Positions 11,973-23,105 of a DNA stretch of 64,000 nucleotides are shown in pieces. Positions within the stretch are counted from its first letter, which is position 1. The number at the start of each line of letters is the position of its first letter. Where the stretch lies: assembly GCF_023898315.1 (NCBI RefSeq), contig NC_064621.1, positions 120,600,561-120,664,560 on the forward strand. Direction: 5' to 3'. A program made the translations under genes and the position numbers. The stretch is from Schistocerca nitens (taxonomy: Eukaryota; Arthropoda; Insecta; Orthoptera; Acrididae). The notes beneath the pieces were generated by a model. It saw only the letters and a program-made list of their open reading frames with translations, was not told the DNA's origin and ran no database searches.

Positions 11973-11978
11973 AATAAA
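11973..11978 (+). promoter_or_regulatory. Polyadenylation signal AATAAA, block A gene
   Basis: AATAAA lies 85 bases after the stop codon, in the context 'gaaataaagcaccgat'. The same hexamer and context are at 29,009-29,014 in block B and at 23,097-23,102 in the decayed unit 3. Confidence 0.6.
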
Positions 11979-12116
11979 GCACCGATACACTTAACAAAAA
12001 TGGCTTTTTTACCCAATGTCTTACATGTGTAAGCAGAGTACTATGAGAAACCATATTACCAAAATTGTGAAATTTTTAGTGGAATTATGTGCTTAACTGT
12101 AAATGTGTACTGTGCT

Positions 12117-12316
12117 AGCCGGCCGGTGTAGCCGTGTTGTTCTAGACGCTTCAGTCTGGAACCACGTGACCTCTACGGTCGCAGGTTCGAATCCTGCCTC
12201 GGGCATGGATGTGTCTGGTGTCCTTAGGTTAGTTAGGTTTAAGTAGTTCTAAGTTCTAGGGGACTGATAACCACAGATGCGAAGTCCCATAGTGCTCAGA
12301 TCCATTTGAACCATTT
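12117..12316 (+). mobile_element. tRNA-derived SINE private to block A (second), with 11-bp target duplication
   Basis: It has the same family layout as the SINE at 9,048: B-box 'ggttcgaatcctgcctcggg', then 'ggttagttaggtttaagtag', and the end 'ccatttgaaccatttt'. It is flanked by perfect 11-base direct repeats TGTACTGTGCT (12,106-12,116 and 12,317-12,327). Block B has a single copy of that 11-mer at the homologous site (about 29,139), an unambiguous empty site. Confidence 0.93.
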
Positions 12317-12327
12317 TGTACTGTGCT

Positions 12328-13680
12328 GGGAGAAAACTTCCCCATATCTTTATGGCCTCAGTGTTTCCCATTCAGATCTAAATGTCAATTAGTAATATTT
12401 TTCAAAGCAGCAGATGGTGTTGCAGAAGAGCTCTGTTTATTCTGTTAAGAGATGAAAGGAAAATTTCAATTTCAAGTCACAACGTTCCTACTTGGAAGGG
12501 TTATGGTGTTACAATCATTTAAAGACACTAAACATTCGAAGATATCAAGACGACTTCAGGTGATCCATTGTAAAAGTATATCAACAGTAATCACACTCTT
12601 CTCTAAATAAATATATATGTAGAATTCGTGTAGTAATTCACGTGCACTTCATTTTCTTTCTAAATTCTGAGCGATTTAAAGGAGGAAAGACTTGGGAAGT
12701 GCTGATAGCCGAAGTTTAAGTAGTAGAATAGTCATAGTAATAATGAGTGATCCTGTGAAACTGAACCAAATCAAAGTACAAATATTAATGAATCGAACGC
12801 CTTGATGGACCTACTTATTGTGGAAGAATATTTCCAAATGCACGGAATTAATACATAATTTTCACTTCAGACAGCCTAATGAATCGTTGTTCAATGGCTG
12901 AAGGACAACTGGTTACAAATAGTAATTCAGTCTATCGAGGAAGCAATCTCTTGTTCACAATTTCACTTCCATTTTCGTGTCTCCGAAATTTTAAGGTAAT
13001 TATTGAACAAAGAGCGGCAACTTTCAGCACGGAAATGTTATCATCAAGTGGTTTCTAATTTCTCCCGCCATCAGTCAAAATAGTAACACAATTAATTCCA
13101 TGTTTAGAAATGATTCTCGCTGCTCCAAAAGCTATGAAAAAAAAGTTAGAGGTCATTGTAAAATACTTACAGGTTGGGACCTATGGCAGCCAACAATTTA
13201 CGGCGCTTTCAGGACGCCTTGGAGACAGATAATCTCGTACTTTATCAATATTTTGCGGAAAGGTAAATGATGGGATGCAACAGTTTCTCATGCTACGAAG
13301 AAAAGTAGAAACTGTTGTGAACTTGTCACTCTGGCTGTATTTCTAACATTCTTACTTGGAACAAAACATGTTTTCGATCATCTCTGAGAACAAGAGATGC
13401 GTATCTGAAGATGAGATTCAAGTGGGAAGTGCGGAACGCTGTTCTGTCATGAGATGGCGTTGTGACTTTCTCGTGAATCGTAAAGTGTGGTGCTCAACTT
13501 TCAAGGGAGTAATCTCTGACTTGTACCAGGAGACATAACATCTCCACGACCTAGGCTGGCTCTCATCTAATCCCATTCATCTGCACATATGCCCTTTCAT
13601 TTGGTCAAGTTCCACACACTCGTTACACATACCTACTTATATCCCGTCTTAGAAATAACTTCTGCTTTGGTCGGGTCAAA
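12328..13680. other. Non-coding duplicated DNA
   Basis: It aligns with about 29,150-29,440 and 30,786-31,480 in block B. The Tc1 element of B (29,441-30,783) is absent here, at about 12,616. No shared reading frame is seen. The last few hundred bases before the LINE have no visible partner in B. Confidence 0.5.
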
Positions 13681-15232
13681 TGTTGTTGTTGTGGTCTTCA
13701 GTCCTGAGACTGGTTTGATGCAGCTCTTCATGCTACTCTATCCTGTGCAAGCTTCTTCATCTCCCAGTACCTACTGCAGCCTACATCCTTCGGAATCTGC
13801 TTAGTGTATTCATCTCTTGGTCTCCCTCTACGATTTTTACCCTCCACGGTGCTCCCCAGTAATAAATTGGTGATCCCTTGATGCCTCAGAACATGTCCTA
13901 ACAACCGATCCCTTCTTCTTGTCAAGTTGTGCCACAAACTCCTACCCAATTCTATTCAATACCTCCTACTTAGGAGCACCACATTTCGAAAGCTTCCATT
14001 CTCTTCTTGTCCAAACTATTTATCGTCCATGTTTCACTTTCATACATGGCTACACTCCACACAAATACTTTCAGAAATGACTTCCTGACACTTAAATCTA
14101 TACTCGATGTTAACAAATTTATCATCTTCAGAAACGCTTTCCTTGCCATTGCCAGTCTACATTTTATATCCTCTCTACTTCGACCATCATCAGTTACTTT
14201 GCTCCCCAAATATCAAAACTCCTTTACTACATTAAGTGTCTCATTTCCTAATCTAATTCCCTCAGCATCACCCGACTTAATTTGACTACATTCCATTATC
14301 CTTGTTATGCTTTTGTTGATGTTCATCTTATACCCTCCTTTCATGACACTGTCCGTTCCGTTCAACTGCTCTTCCAAGTCCTTTGCTGTCTCTGGCAGAA
14401 TTACAATGTCATCGGCGAACCTCAAAGTTTTTATTCCTTCTCCATGGATTTTAATACCTACTCCGAACTTTTCTTTTGTTTCCTTTACTGCTTGCTCAAC
14501 ATACAGATTGAATAACATCGGGGAGAGGCTACATCCCTGTCTCACTCCTTTCCCAACCACTGCTTCCCTTTCATGTGCCTCGACTCTTATAACTGCCATC
14601 TACTTTCTGTACAAATTGCAAATAGCCTTTCGCTCCCTGTATTTTAACCCTGCCACCTTTAGAATTTGAAAGAGCGTATTCCAGTCAACATTGTCAAACG
14701 CTTTCTCTAAGTCTACAAATGCTAGAAACGTAGGTTTGCCTTTCCTTAATCTTTCTTCTAAGATACGTCGTAGGGTCAGTATTGCCTCACGTGTTCCAAC
14801 ATTTCTACGGAATTCAAACTGATCTTCCCCGAGATCGGCTTCTACCAATTTTTCCATTCGTCTGTACAGAATTCGCGTTAGTATTTTGCAGCTGTGGCTT
14901 ATTAAACTGATAGTTCGGTAATTTTCACATCTGTCAACACCTGCTTTCTTTGGGATTGGAATTATTATATTCTTCTTGAAGTCTGAGGGAATGTCGCCTG
15001 TCTCATACATCTTGCTCACCAGATGGTAGAGTTTTGTTAGGACTGGCTCTCCCAAGGCTGTCAGTAGTTCCAATGGAATGTTGTCTACTCCCGGGACCTT
15101 GTTTTGACTTAGGTCTTTCAGTGCTCTGTCAAACTCTTCACAACATATCATATCTCCCATTTCATCTTCATCTCCTCTTCCATTTCCATAATATTGTCCT
15201 CAAGAACTTCGCCCCTGTATAGACCCCCTATA
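13681..15232 (-). mobile_element. RTE-like LINE, 5'-truncated
   Basis: The minus strand carries a non-LTR reverse transcriptase. Motifs in order are NKVPGVDNIPLELL, then NYRTISLISHSCKILTRIL, FLAFVDLEKAFDNVDW, GVRQGCSLSPMLFNLYVEQ, the catalytic LRFADDIVIL, then the C-terminal SVAMYESETWTI and HVLRHQG segments. The 3' end reads 'ctgaagaccacaacaacaac'. The coding region is split into four open pieces by stops and frame changes, so it is inactive. No endonuclease domain is present, and the upstream edge (about 15,232) is where similarity to block B resumes. It is absent from B. Confidence 0.88.
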
Positions 15233-16105
15233 ACAGAGAACACAGAAAACTCTGTATCATTCCTTTAGCACCGGGGCGCCATCTGAAACCTCAGAAATGT
15301 GTTCCCTCGCGGGAATTGTCGCATTTTGAGTGCAGTGAGGGTCGGATGTCGACAATATTGCGGAGTATTGCTGTTACCCGATCCTCTCACTGGACTACGA
15401 TGTAAACCTCCTGGTTCCACAGCGGTTCCCGAAGTTTCGATATGAAGCTCCACTGCAGACTCAATACGTCCTAAACTGCGTCTGACTTATGTGTAATCTC
15501 TTTTAACTGTCTCAGCATAATAATCTTGACTCAGAGTCCAAATGTTGTTTTTGTGGCACTGGGTAATAAACTACACCGAGACACTATACTCAACTCACAA
15601 CAGACAATTTGGACCTAACGAAACTCGAAATGACGGTACAGAGTGTAGAGTCTCCCTTGTCTCTCAGAGTTTAATGTTGAAAAGCATCAGATGCCAAGTA
15701 TCCACTAGTGCGCTGCGAAAACCAGTCGCCACTTAATCAGTGGTCTCGCCTGTATAAAACAGTTAGTTACATGCAATGAGAAACACCGTAAGTGAGTGCT
15801 TTATACATACTAGGTAACTGTTCCACGACAAACCGATAAATGGAAGCTCCACCTCTAAATTCACGTTCTCACTAATGCCAGCTTACCCACGATGTGTTGT
15901 TGTTACATAATACACGCGGTTTTATGGATGCATCTGTTGTTAGATTGGACATGGATGTCAAGGTAGAGACAGGTACAGGTGTTTTTTAAGTCTCTACTGT
16001 ATAAATCAGATCTGAGTTCGCTGGTTCCCGACGATAGCGAAATCCACACGCTTCTACACACCAAATATTGTCATTCACGAAGTCACTCTCAATGGCCATA
16101 AGAAA
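15233..16105. other. Non-coding duplicated DNA
   Basis: It aligns well with 31,925-32,745 in block B (for example 'aatattgcggagtattgct' and 'ggactacgatg'). No conserved frame exists in the two copies. No element could be recognised. Confidence 0.45.
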
Positions 16106-16346
16106 AGAAAGACATTAAGACCAGCGTTTAACGTCCCGTTGACAGTGAGTCATGAGAGACGTAGCACGAGCTTACATTACGTAATGATGGGAACATAAAT
16201 TAGCAGCGCTCTTTTCACAGCACCATCCTGGTATTTCCCTTGAAGAAATCACGGAAACCTTATATGATGGTGGGACGATAATTGGACCTGTTGTCCTCCT
16301 TAATGCGTCCCCCCTGTGTTAACCTCCGCCCCAAATCACTCGGATT
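16106..16346 (-). mobile_element. Old tRNA-derived SINE, minus strand, block A copy
   Basis: Plus-strand landmarks are 'agcgtttaacgtcccgt', 'gagcttacatta', 'accatcctggtatttccctt' and 'aaatcacggaaacc'. Reverse-complemented, these match the same insect SINE family as at 3,783. The copy in block B is at 32,745-32,985, so the insertion predates the duplication. Confidence 0.65.
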
Positions 16347-16422
16347 TTGTAACTGTACAGCGTGAGCAGGTAAGGAGTATCCCAAAATGGACCCAAAATG
16401 AAAAAAAAACATGTCAAGGTGA

Positions 16423-17472
16423 CAAACTGCCTATTGGCTTCTGTCTCGGGTTCTTCGGCCGACGTTCATCTAATGATTTTTCTGACGTTTCGCCAGCACG
16501 AGTGGCTGGCATTGTCAAAGCTTCACCCTCCATTGCCGGTGGTGAACTGGAGGCGAGCTCGCGGCCGCAGACAATATGTACCTGGCGCGCCAACGTCCGA
16601 GGGCTTCTCCGCGGTCATTTCCGGTGCGGTTCTCCTCTTGCTACCTGCGACGGTCGTTCGCTGCAGTACGGAAAGCCAGGATCCGTTTACCTTAAGGCTT
16701 TCCTCTTTCTTGTTGAAACTGTTCGCGTGTTTTTGGATTTCTACAGCTTCTCTGAACAAGCGCGTGTGATAGTGCTTCTCTACAGCCAGAACTTCCGTGT
16801 CGGCGAATTTTATTACGTGGTCGGTCTTATTCAGTGCGTGTTCTGCCACGGCCGATTTCTCCACCTGCCCCAACCTGCAATGTCGCTTATGCTCTTTGAT
16901 CCTGGTGTTAATGGATCGTCCAGTAATTCGGAATGACTGGACGATCCATTAACACCAGGATCAAAGAGCATAAGCGACATTGTAGGTTGGGGCAGGTGGA
17001 GAAATCGGCCGTGGCAGAACACGCACTGAATGAGACCGACCACGTAATAAAATTCGCCGACACGGAAGTTCTGGCTGTAGAGAAGCACTATCACACACGC
17101 TTGTTCAGAGAAGCTGTAGAAATCCAAAAACACGCGAACAGTTTCAACAAGAAAGAGGAAAGCCTTAAGGTAAACGGATCCTGGCTTCCCGTACTGCAGC
17201 GAACGACCGTCGCAGGTAGCAAGAGGAGAACCGCACCGGAAATGACCGCGGAGAAGCCCTCGGACGTTGGCGCGCCAGGTACATATTGTCTGCGGCCGCG
17301 AGCTCGCCTCCAGTTCACCACCGGCAATGGAGGGTGAAGCTTTGACAATGCCAGCCACTCGTGCTGGCGAAACGTCAGAAAAATCATTAGATGAACGTCG
17401 GCCGAAGAACCCGAGACAGAAGCCAATAGGCAGTTTGTCAACAAGTGGCCACGAAAGCCTTAACAATTTTGT
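16423..17472. mobile_element. Penelope-like element palindrome (head-to-head GIY-YIG copies)
   Basis: Two 505-base arms (16,420-16,924 and 16,936-17,440) are reverse complements with four mismatches by eye, around an 11-base spacer. Reading outward from the centre, each arm encodes the end of a PLE GIY-YIG nuclease: TGRSINTRIKEHKRHCRLGQ, then AVAEHALN and EVLAVEKHYHTRLFREAVEIQK. Each then runs into a 3' region with a hammerhead-like motif. Both copies are cut at the same 5' point. A 12-base direct repeat ATGTCAAGGTGA (16,411-16,422 and 17,473-17,484) flanks the unit, so it inserted as one piece. The right arm has a further ~32 bases of 3' tail. It is absent from block B. Confidence 0.88.
17337..17382 (+). 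ncRNA. Possible degenerate hammerhead ribozyme of the PLE (right arm)
   Basis: Directly after the coding part the RNA would contain 'ttgacaatgccagc', a loop, and 'gctggcgaaacgtc'. A six-pair stem (GCCAGC/GCTGGC) is followed by GAAAC, and the preceding TTGACAA resembles the hammerhead CUGANGA box with two changes. PLEs are known to carry hammerhead ribozymes. The mirror copy is in the left arm on the minus strand, about 16,478-16,523. Activity is doubtful because of the altered core. Confidence 0.35.
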
Positions 17473-17484
17473 ATGTCAAGGTGA

Positions 17485-18830
17485 GATTTTCGTCAAATGA
17501 TAGCTGTCATTAAGTCGATTTTCCTGATCTTAGCAACAAATGTTTATCGTAAACAATCCCTGTTTTATGATACAGGATTAGTGTTTTGCAATTGAGCTAT
17601 ACACAATTTTCTGTGTCATTTACAACAAGGTTCTAAGAGAACTTCGACGACATACCACATGTGGTTACTCATCCAATAGTATCAAGATAACAGACCCGCC
17701 TACCATGGTCCCGCCGACAAAGAGATTCCACACACGTCTGCCCCATTAAATCAAATATAAGTGAACACATAACTCAGGTATCATTGTTGTGTTTACCCAT
17801 GCACTTGAGGCCCATTAGTCTGTGTTCTGCTGTTGTAGCTATCAGATAACATACCTGCAGAGCCATTTACACACTTACAATGTATATGACAGTCGAAAAA
17901 ATGAGGACATTCACAATGCATACGGAGTCGAAAACACGAATATCGTTTATGGAGAATGTCGCAAAACTATTATATGCTGATGAGTATCCAGATAGTGCCA
18001 ACTGCCGCGATTTGTCTTTCCGAATATTATAAAAAAATTTCTAGAATCGGGAACTGCAGAGAAAAAAATATGCCAAATAAAAAGAAGAGCGTCTGATGAA
18101 AAAATGGAAATAACATTTTGGTAACAGCAACCATAATGTAAATGTCACTAAGAGGCATCTTGGCAGAACGAGAGGGATCGACCAAACGAGTCTTCTACGA
18201 ACACCACATTCCATCACATTTTGTCATATTCATATTTCGCTGCAACTGCAGCTTCATGGCAATGACTTCCAAAATTGGTTGTAAATATCCGAATGTTGTC
18301 TACAAAAAGTGTAAAGTGATACGTGTAAAGTCGATTATATACGATGTAAGCAAAGACAGAATAACGAAAAATGTTTTAACTTCAACAAACGTCCGACGAA
18401 GGACAATTTCAATAGAGAATCGTGGTTTCAGATCGCATAAGAACGCCCTCTAGAGAGAAAAGAGTGCCGTGTCTTTCATGATAATATTACTAACGTCGAA
18501 CTTTCTCTCTCTCGACGTCATTAAATATGTGAGCACGAGATATTTATTTTTGGAAATTAAGTGGCTTGGATGAAAATCTTTTTGACATGAATCTTCAAAA
18601 TTTCCAGTGCATCAGTTTCTCTTCGTGTTGACACAGTGGACTTTGTTAAGATAAGACATGGCTAGTAAGCATTCAGTATTCAGTGAGCCTAAAAAGGTTC
18701 TGAAACAAAGAGAAACCATGATCTTTCTATTGAAAATTTCTATACTATTTAAAAAAAAAGTTATACGCCACCACCAATAACTTAGGTTCCCGATAATGAT
18801 CCGATCATACGTTTGGAGCTAGAGCCTTTG
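17485..18830. other. Non-coding duplicated DNA
   Basis: It aligns with 33,050-33,517 and 34,944-36,300 in block B; the Tc1 element of B is missing here, at about 17,975. The open frame at 18,142-18,453 is not open in the paralogue and shows no known domain, so it is not called. Confidence 0.5.
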
Positions 18831-19400
18831 GTCGAGGAGTGTGTTGTTGGTTTGGCGGGCCCTGGTACCGACAGCCAGCTGGAGGGTACGTGGCTCGCAA
18901 GTGGTTGCCTTTGGTTGATTCCTGATTTCTGGTACAGACATCGAGAAGCCGCGAGTGGTTAGATAGGTCGGAGGCAAGCCCTACTGCCTCTTTTAAGGAC
19001 TGTTAGCGTCAATTTGCGGGAAGAATAATTATCAGCAAGTAACCGACCTAGTCTCCAAGACCAACTACACGGATCAGAGGCAATAACACCCCAGCTTGGA
19101 ATCCTGGAAGTCACGGCTACTTCACATCTGAGTGGAGTTAAGCGTTGTATTTTTCGTTTTTTGTGTACTTATCGTCATAAGGCCACATCTGAGTTAACGT
19201 GGAATTTGACCTGTTGTATTAATGCGCCTCCGAGTGGTTGTGTGTATGATCATCGATCAGTGTAACTGATGTTAATGTGTTGTTCCAGGCCATATTCTGT
19301 ACGAGTGTACGAGTATTCTCTTTTACAAACTGAATTGATGAAATTCAAGTTGTAACATCGTCTGTTTCAGAGGCGAGGCACCCTTGCAGACAACTAACGA
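18831..19400. repeat. Right end of block A, LTR-like GC-richer segment
   Basis: Phrases such as 'gtgttgttggtttggcggg', 'gagaagccgcgagtggtta' and 'gcgcctccgagtg' recur in order at 36,340-36,780. The style resembles a retroelement LTR or leader, but no element body adjoins it. The identity is open. Confidence 0.35.
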
Positions 19401-20856
19401 TGGATTTCGGTCTTGCAGCTGAAATAACAGAATTGTGAGCTTTAGATATGAACGGTCTCCTTTCTTTTCGGACAAACGATAATTGTAAGAAGTCATTTCA
19501 TTGACTCTGGATGTCTCTTGTGGCTTTGTCCAAGAACATGTCTGAAGGGAGATACGTCTCCACTTCATAAACTTGTGATGTATTGCCCTCCTGGATTTAC
19601 AGAAAGAGTTTCATCAACGTAGATACGTTCCTGTTTTTGGCCTTTCCTCCTGACCTCAGATAAGAGAAGGAATAACTTGTATTTCGAAAGCTGTCATGGT
19701 TTTCTTATGCTGATTTATTTTTCAAACGAATAAGAAATCTTCATAGAACTTTCAGAACAGCCGTTTTCGTTTCGTCCGGTTTTTGGTACGTAACCAGTCC
19801 AATTCTTCAGAATGTCTTAAGAGTGCGAACTGTCATTCATCTTCATTTGCTTCCAAATGATAACCAATGAAATTCCCCCAACCAGATACGTCATCACCAT
19901 ATGATCGTTCAGTCTTACTATGAATATTATTACAACATTAAGTTTGAAAATCCTTTTCGTTGAGTTACCGTGGTATACATCTTCAACAACAAGACGATCG
20001 TCGATATGCCCTTCTCGAAATTGTACTTCAGTAACCCAGTCCTTATTCTGTTTGTGTCATTATTTCCATTAGATATTTTCAAAATATCTTCTTAAAGTCA
20101 CGACCAACATAAAATTGGTTTTCTTATTTCGTTTCACATTGGATGCGGATTTCTCACAGAAATAACAGTTTCTTTTAAGACAAAATTTCTGAATTGACGA
20201 TCGAAAAATGTAGTCCTCTTTTTACTATATACCTGTTCTAGCATAATGATCCTTCTAATAAAAGTTCCTGCACTTTTCATGAACAACATCGGTGCAGATC
20301 TCCAGAATAACATGTTCCCTCAATGAACATTTGTATTTCTTTTCCCTTCACTCTGTTAGCTCTATCCCGCCCAAAACACTTTCACCACAAATAAAATTTT
20401 GAAATATTGTGCTGACTTTCATTTAAGAACGTAAATAATCTATTGTTTGTTGACGACTGATGCCTCCTCCATAGCCAAACATAGCAGTGTTCAACAAAGA
20501 CCCAGCAGGAAGTGCATGTTTCTGACAGCGGAACAACTAAGTACAGATGCCTGTACTGATAAATTAGTGAAACTACACAGCTGAATATTGTAAAACCTGG
20601 GTAGAAAGTTAAAACTCGGTAGTCATTAAACACACTATTTCCATAAAACTAGTACGTAACAATATACATTAACCAACAAATTTCTTCGAAACTTTCTTTA
20701 AATTTTTGGAAACACATTTTAGGATCTATAACTTTCCTTCAGAAACGTGTCCGTCAAACCAGCCAAATCTGAGACACTGCATTCCTTACCGCAATGAAAC
20801 GGATGGTAATTGCAACATGAAGAACTACAGTTTTCTGATGTATTGTAGCTAGGGTT
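19401..20856. other. Unassigned spacer between the two duplicated blocks
   Basis: I find no homology to the blocks, no conserved motif and no clear terminal repeats. Short minus-strand frames exist at 19,323-19,568 and 20,382-20,633 but match nothing I recognise. It could hold an old transposon that inserted at the duplication junction. Confidence 0.35.
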
Positions 20857-21291
20857 GGTGAAGGCCTACTACAGATACTCTCATATCCTCAATGTGGTGC
20901 TTATTTGAAGTAATGAGGATAAAATTAAATTAATCGTGTTATGTAATACTTACAAATAATCATTGACTGCTAAGCTTGACCGGACCCTCAAACAGTACAC
21001 AAACGGAAAGGCGATTTCCGACATTACCGACAAATACCTATCAGGGAAAGGAGAACATACTGCCAAGAGAACTTCTAGAAACTATAGTCGTAATCAGTAG
21101 ACCTAAGTGTCGGGAAAAGTCGTTAAGTTTCGTGCAGTATCCGAGCACAGTCAACTCTGTAACCGACCTTTTTTAAAATATGCTTAATTTAATACATTTT
21201 TGATTACTGATAATAAGTTACAGGTTTGAACATGGCGCTCCTACTGTGTGCTTTCAGGAAACCTTGTTGTTTTCGTTTCCCATTTCCACCA

Positions 21292-21553
21292 CGGCACTGA
21301 GCGGGTTGGCATAGTGTCTAATGCACTAGACTTGCAGTCGACATATACGAGTTGAACCCCAGGGCCGCCATTCCGATTTAGGTTGTAAGTGGCTTCACAG
21401 CTCACCGTACGCGAATGCTTGAATGCTACCTTGAAGTGGCCACGCCGCTTCCTTCAATCCCAGTAAATGATAATCGGATCAATACTCCGTGTCCAGCAAC
21501 CTTAGCTGTCGACGAGACATAAAGCATTTAACTAATATCCTCATTTCAACCAA
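21292..21553 (+). mobile_element. Old tRNA-derived SINE, block B copy
   Basis: It is the paralogue of the SINE at 3,783-4,040 and better preserved at the end ('gtgtccagcaacctt', 'gctgtcgacgagacata'). It carries no recent tail or target duplication. Confidence 0.7.
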
Positions 21554-21559
21554 ATCAAA

Positions 21560-22893
21560 CAATCGACCTCCCTACGAAGTGTAAACCGTGAGTAAAACTT
21601 TTCCTCTCTTCGTGGCTGTTATTGTATGCTGTTAACTCCACTCACTAACTTGTTATTGTTAGGAATTGAACCTCGTGCTGGAAAGACGTGGACGGTGGAC
21701 ATGTATACACAAATGTTCACTGTCATCTCTTAAGAACGTTACCGCCGTACAGAAACACATCTCCGTGGAGATACCATCGTCAAATGAATTTTATCGACTG
21801 ATTTCTGCTTGATGATAAATGTTATAATTTACTAATTGAATGACTGACAACAAAATAGATTTTATATATAATTACACACGCTATATATTGCAATAGGGGG
21901 TTGTATTACAAGTCCAGTACAATGATGACCTTCATTGAAACCCCCTGGAAATGAAATACTGGCTATACCTGTGGTTATAGTTGTAGGGGAATAGAGTCAT
22001 AACTATTCGCTAATGAGTCTAGGTTTTTCCAAAATTGATAGTATGTGTCTTGATTTGTGCTACCAGTGGTGCATATTTCTTCACAAGTCATGTATTTTAT
22101 ACTCAGAAATTAAAAACAATTGATGCATTTCCTCTGTCGTATACAACAAGAAGTCTAGATCCACAATACAATTATTGCATTGTACTTGAAAGCTTATTAA
22201 AATATTTTTCAACCTTGATGATATGTAGCGACATACATTGAGCACTCATATTGGTCTACTTTCTCCACTTTATTTTATGTTGTTTAACTTGCTTCTACAA
22301 TTGTGTTAAAAAGTAAGTTACAGATAAGGCTTACAGAACAATATGTCTACATGTTTTATTCAGTGATAGAGTAATAATAGAGTACTTTCAATGAAGATAA
22401 TAGCATATCAGGGGCGTGGTGAACTGAGGAAAACTCTATAACTGTTTTTAAAAATCTTACTACATTTCCGCAATTGTTTTAGAAACATGTTAAACGTAAA
22501 GAGAGAGAGCAATTACCTTTTGGATATTAAACAAATGCATTCCCGCAATTTACTCGTGTGTTTATCCCGTTATACATATCTGTATGACATTAACATGGTG
22601 TAAAATACTGGCTTAGGGTATGCCACATAATATGTAAATGGTATGCCAAGGCGTGCACTTTTTGGCTAGACCAGTGTTCCTGAGTTTTAAGATAACTGTT
22701 ATTCCAAATAAAATAGACCACTCATCTTCTTGTCATCCACTTCTTACATATACTTTTTGCACATCAAAGGGAAGCTTAGTGATGTAGCAGATGTAAGCAT
22801 ATGTAGCTATTGTGCCTACTGAATTTTTCTGATGTGACAGGAATGTAAGCATGTGTCACTGGAACATCACATGTGTTGATTACCATTAAGCAG
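21560..22893. other. Non-coding part of unit 3 (intron-like)
   Basis: It aligns with 4,041-5,476 and with the peptide-gene introns. No reading frame is conserved across the copies. Confidence 0.5.
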
Positions 22894-23105
22894 GTGCTCA
22901 TACCTGGGCCGGCCACACCAAACACCCATGGGCTTTCAGCTGACATGCTGCTGTGAAAGCCAGAACCAGATCACATGCCAGGTCAGGCGATGCTTCCAGA
23001 GCTGACCACAGTTGCCACTCCTGAAGTGGAGCCACAAAATGGAGGTATAGTCTGAAGCTGCTCACACTGACCTGTACCCTGCAGTAACACGGGAAAAATA
23101 AAGCG
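22894..23105 (+). pseudogene. Decayed exon 2 of the cationic peptide gene, unit 3
   Basis: It is homologous to exon 2 at 11,776 and 28,800. The acceptor 'ccattaagcag' is still present, and the phase-1 frame starts GAHTWAGHTKHPWAFS. The frame then closes at TGA 22,941, losing more than half the tail. The AATAAA signal (23,097-23,102) is kept. No exon 1 is found upstream within block B. It is better preserved than unit 1 but very probably dead. Confidence 0.7.

Larger units (their letters stand above)
3350..19400. repeat. Segmental duplication, block A
   Basis: The whole interval aligns in the same order and orientation with block B (20,857-36,893). Matching landmarks include the left edge 'ggcctacta', the psq-type exon, the promoter and exon 1 of the peptide gene, its exon 2, the 'aatattgcggagt' region, and the right edge 'gaggcgaggcaccctt'. 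Non-coding parts differ by roughly 15-20% by eye, while the exon 1 region is closer. Insertions private to A are two tRNA-SINEs, an RTE-like LINE and the PLE palindrome. Two ~6 kb sub-units are nested inside, with homologous segments near 4.4-5.9 kb and 10.8-12.1 kb. Confidence 0.9.

Noticed and set aside
16316-17466. Two long overlapping ORFs on opposite strands (206 and 211 codons) with almost the same protein
   Set aside because: They are the antisense frames of the PLE palindrome; the sense frames encode the GIY-YIG nuclease end.
18142-18453. 103-codon ORF in block A
   Set aside because: The frame is closed in the block B paralogue and shows no recognised domain.
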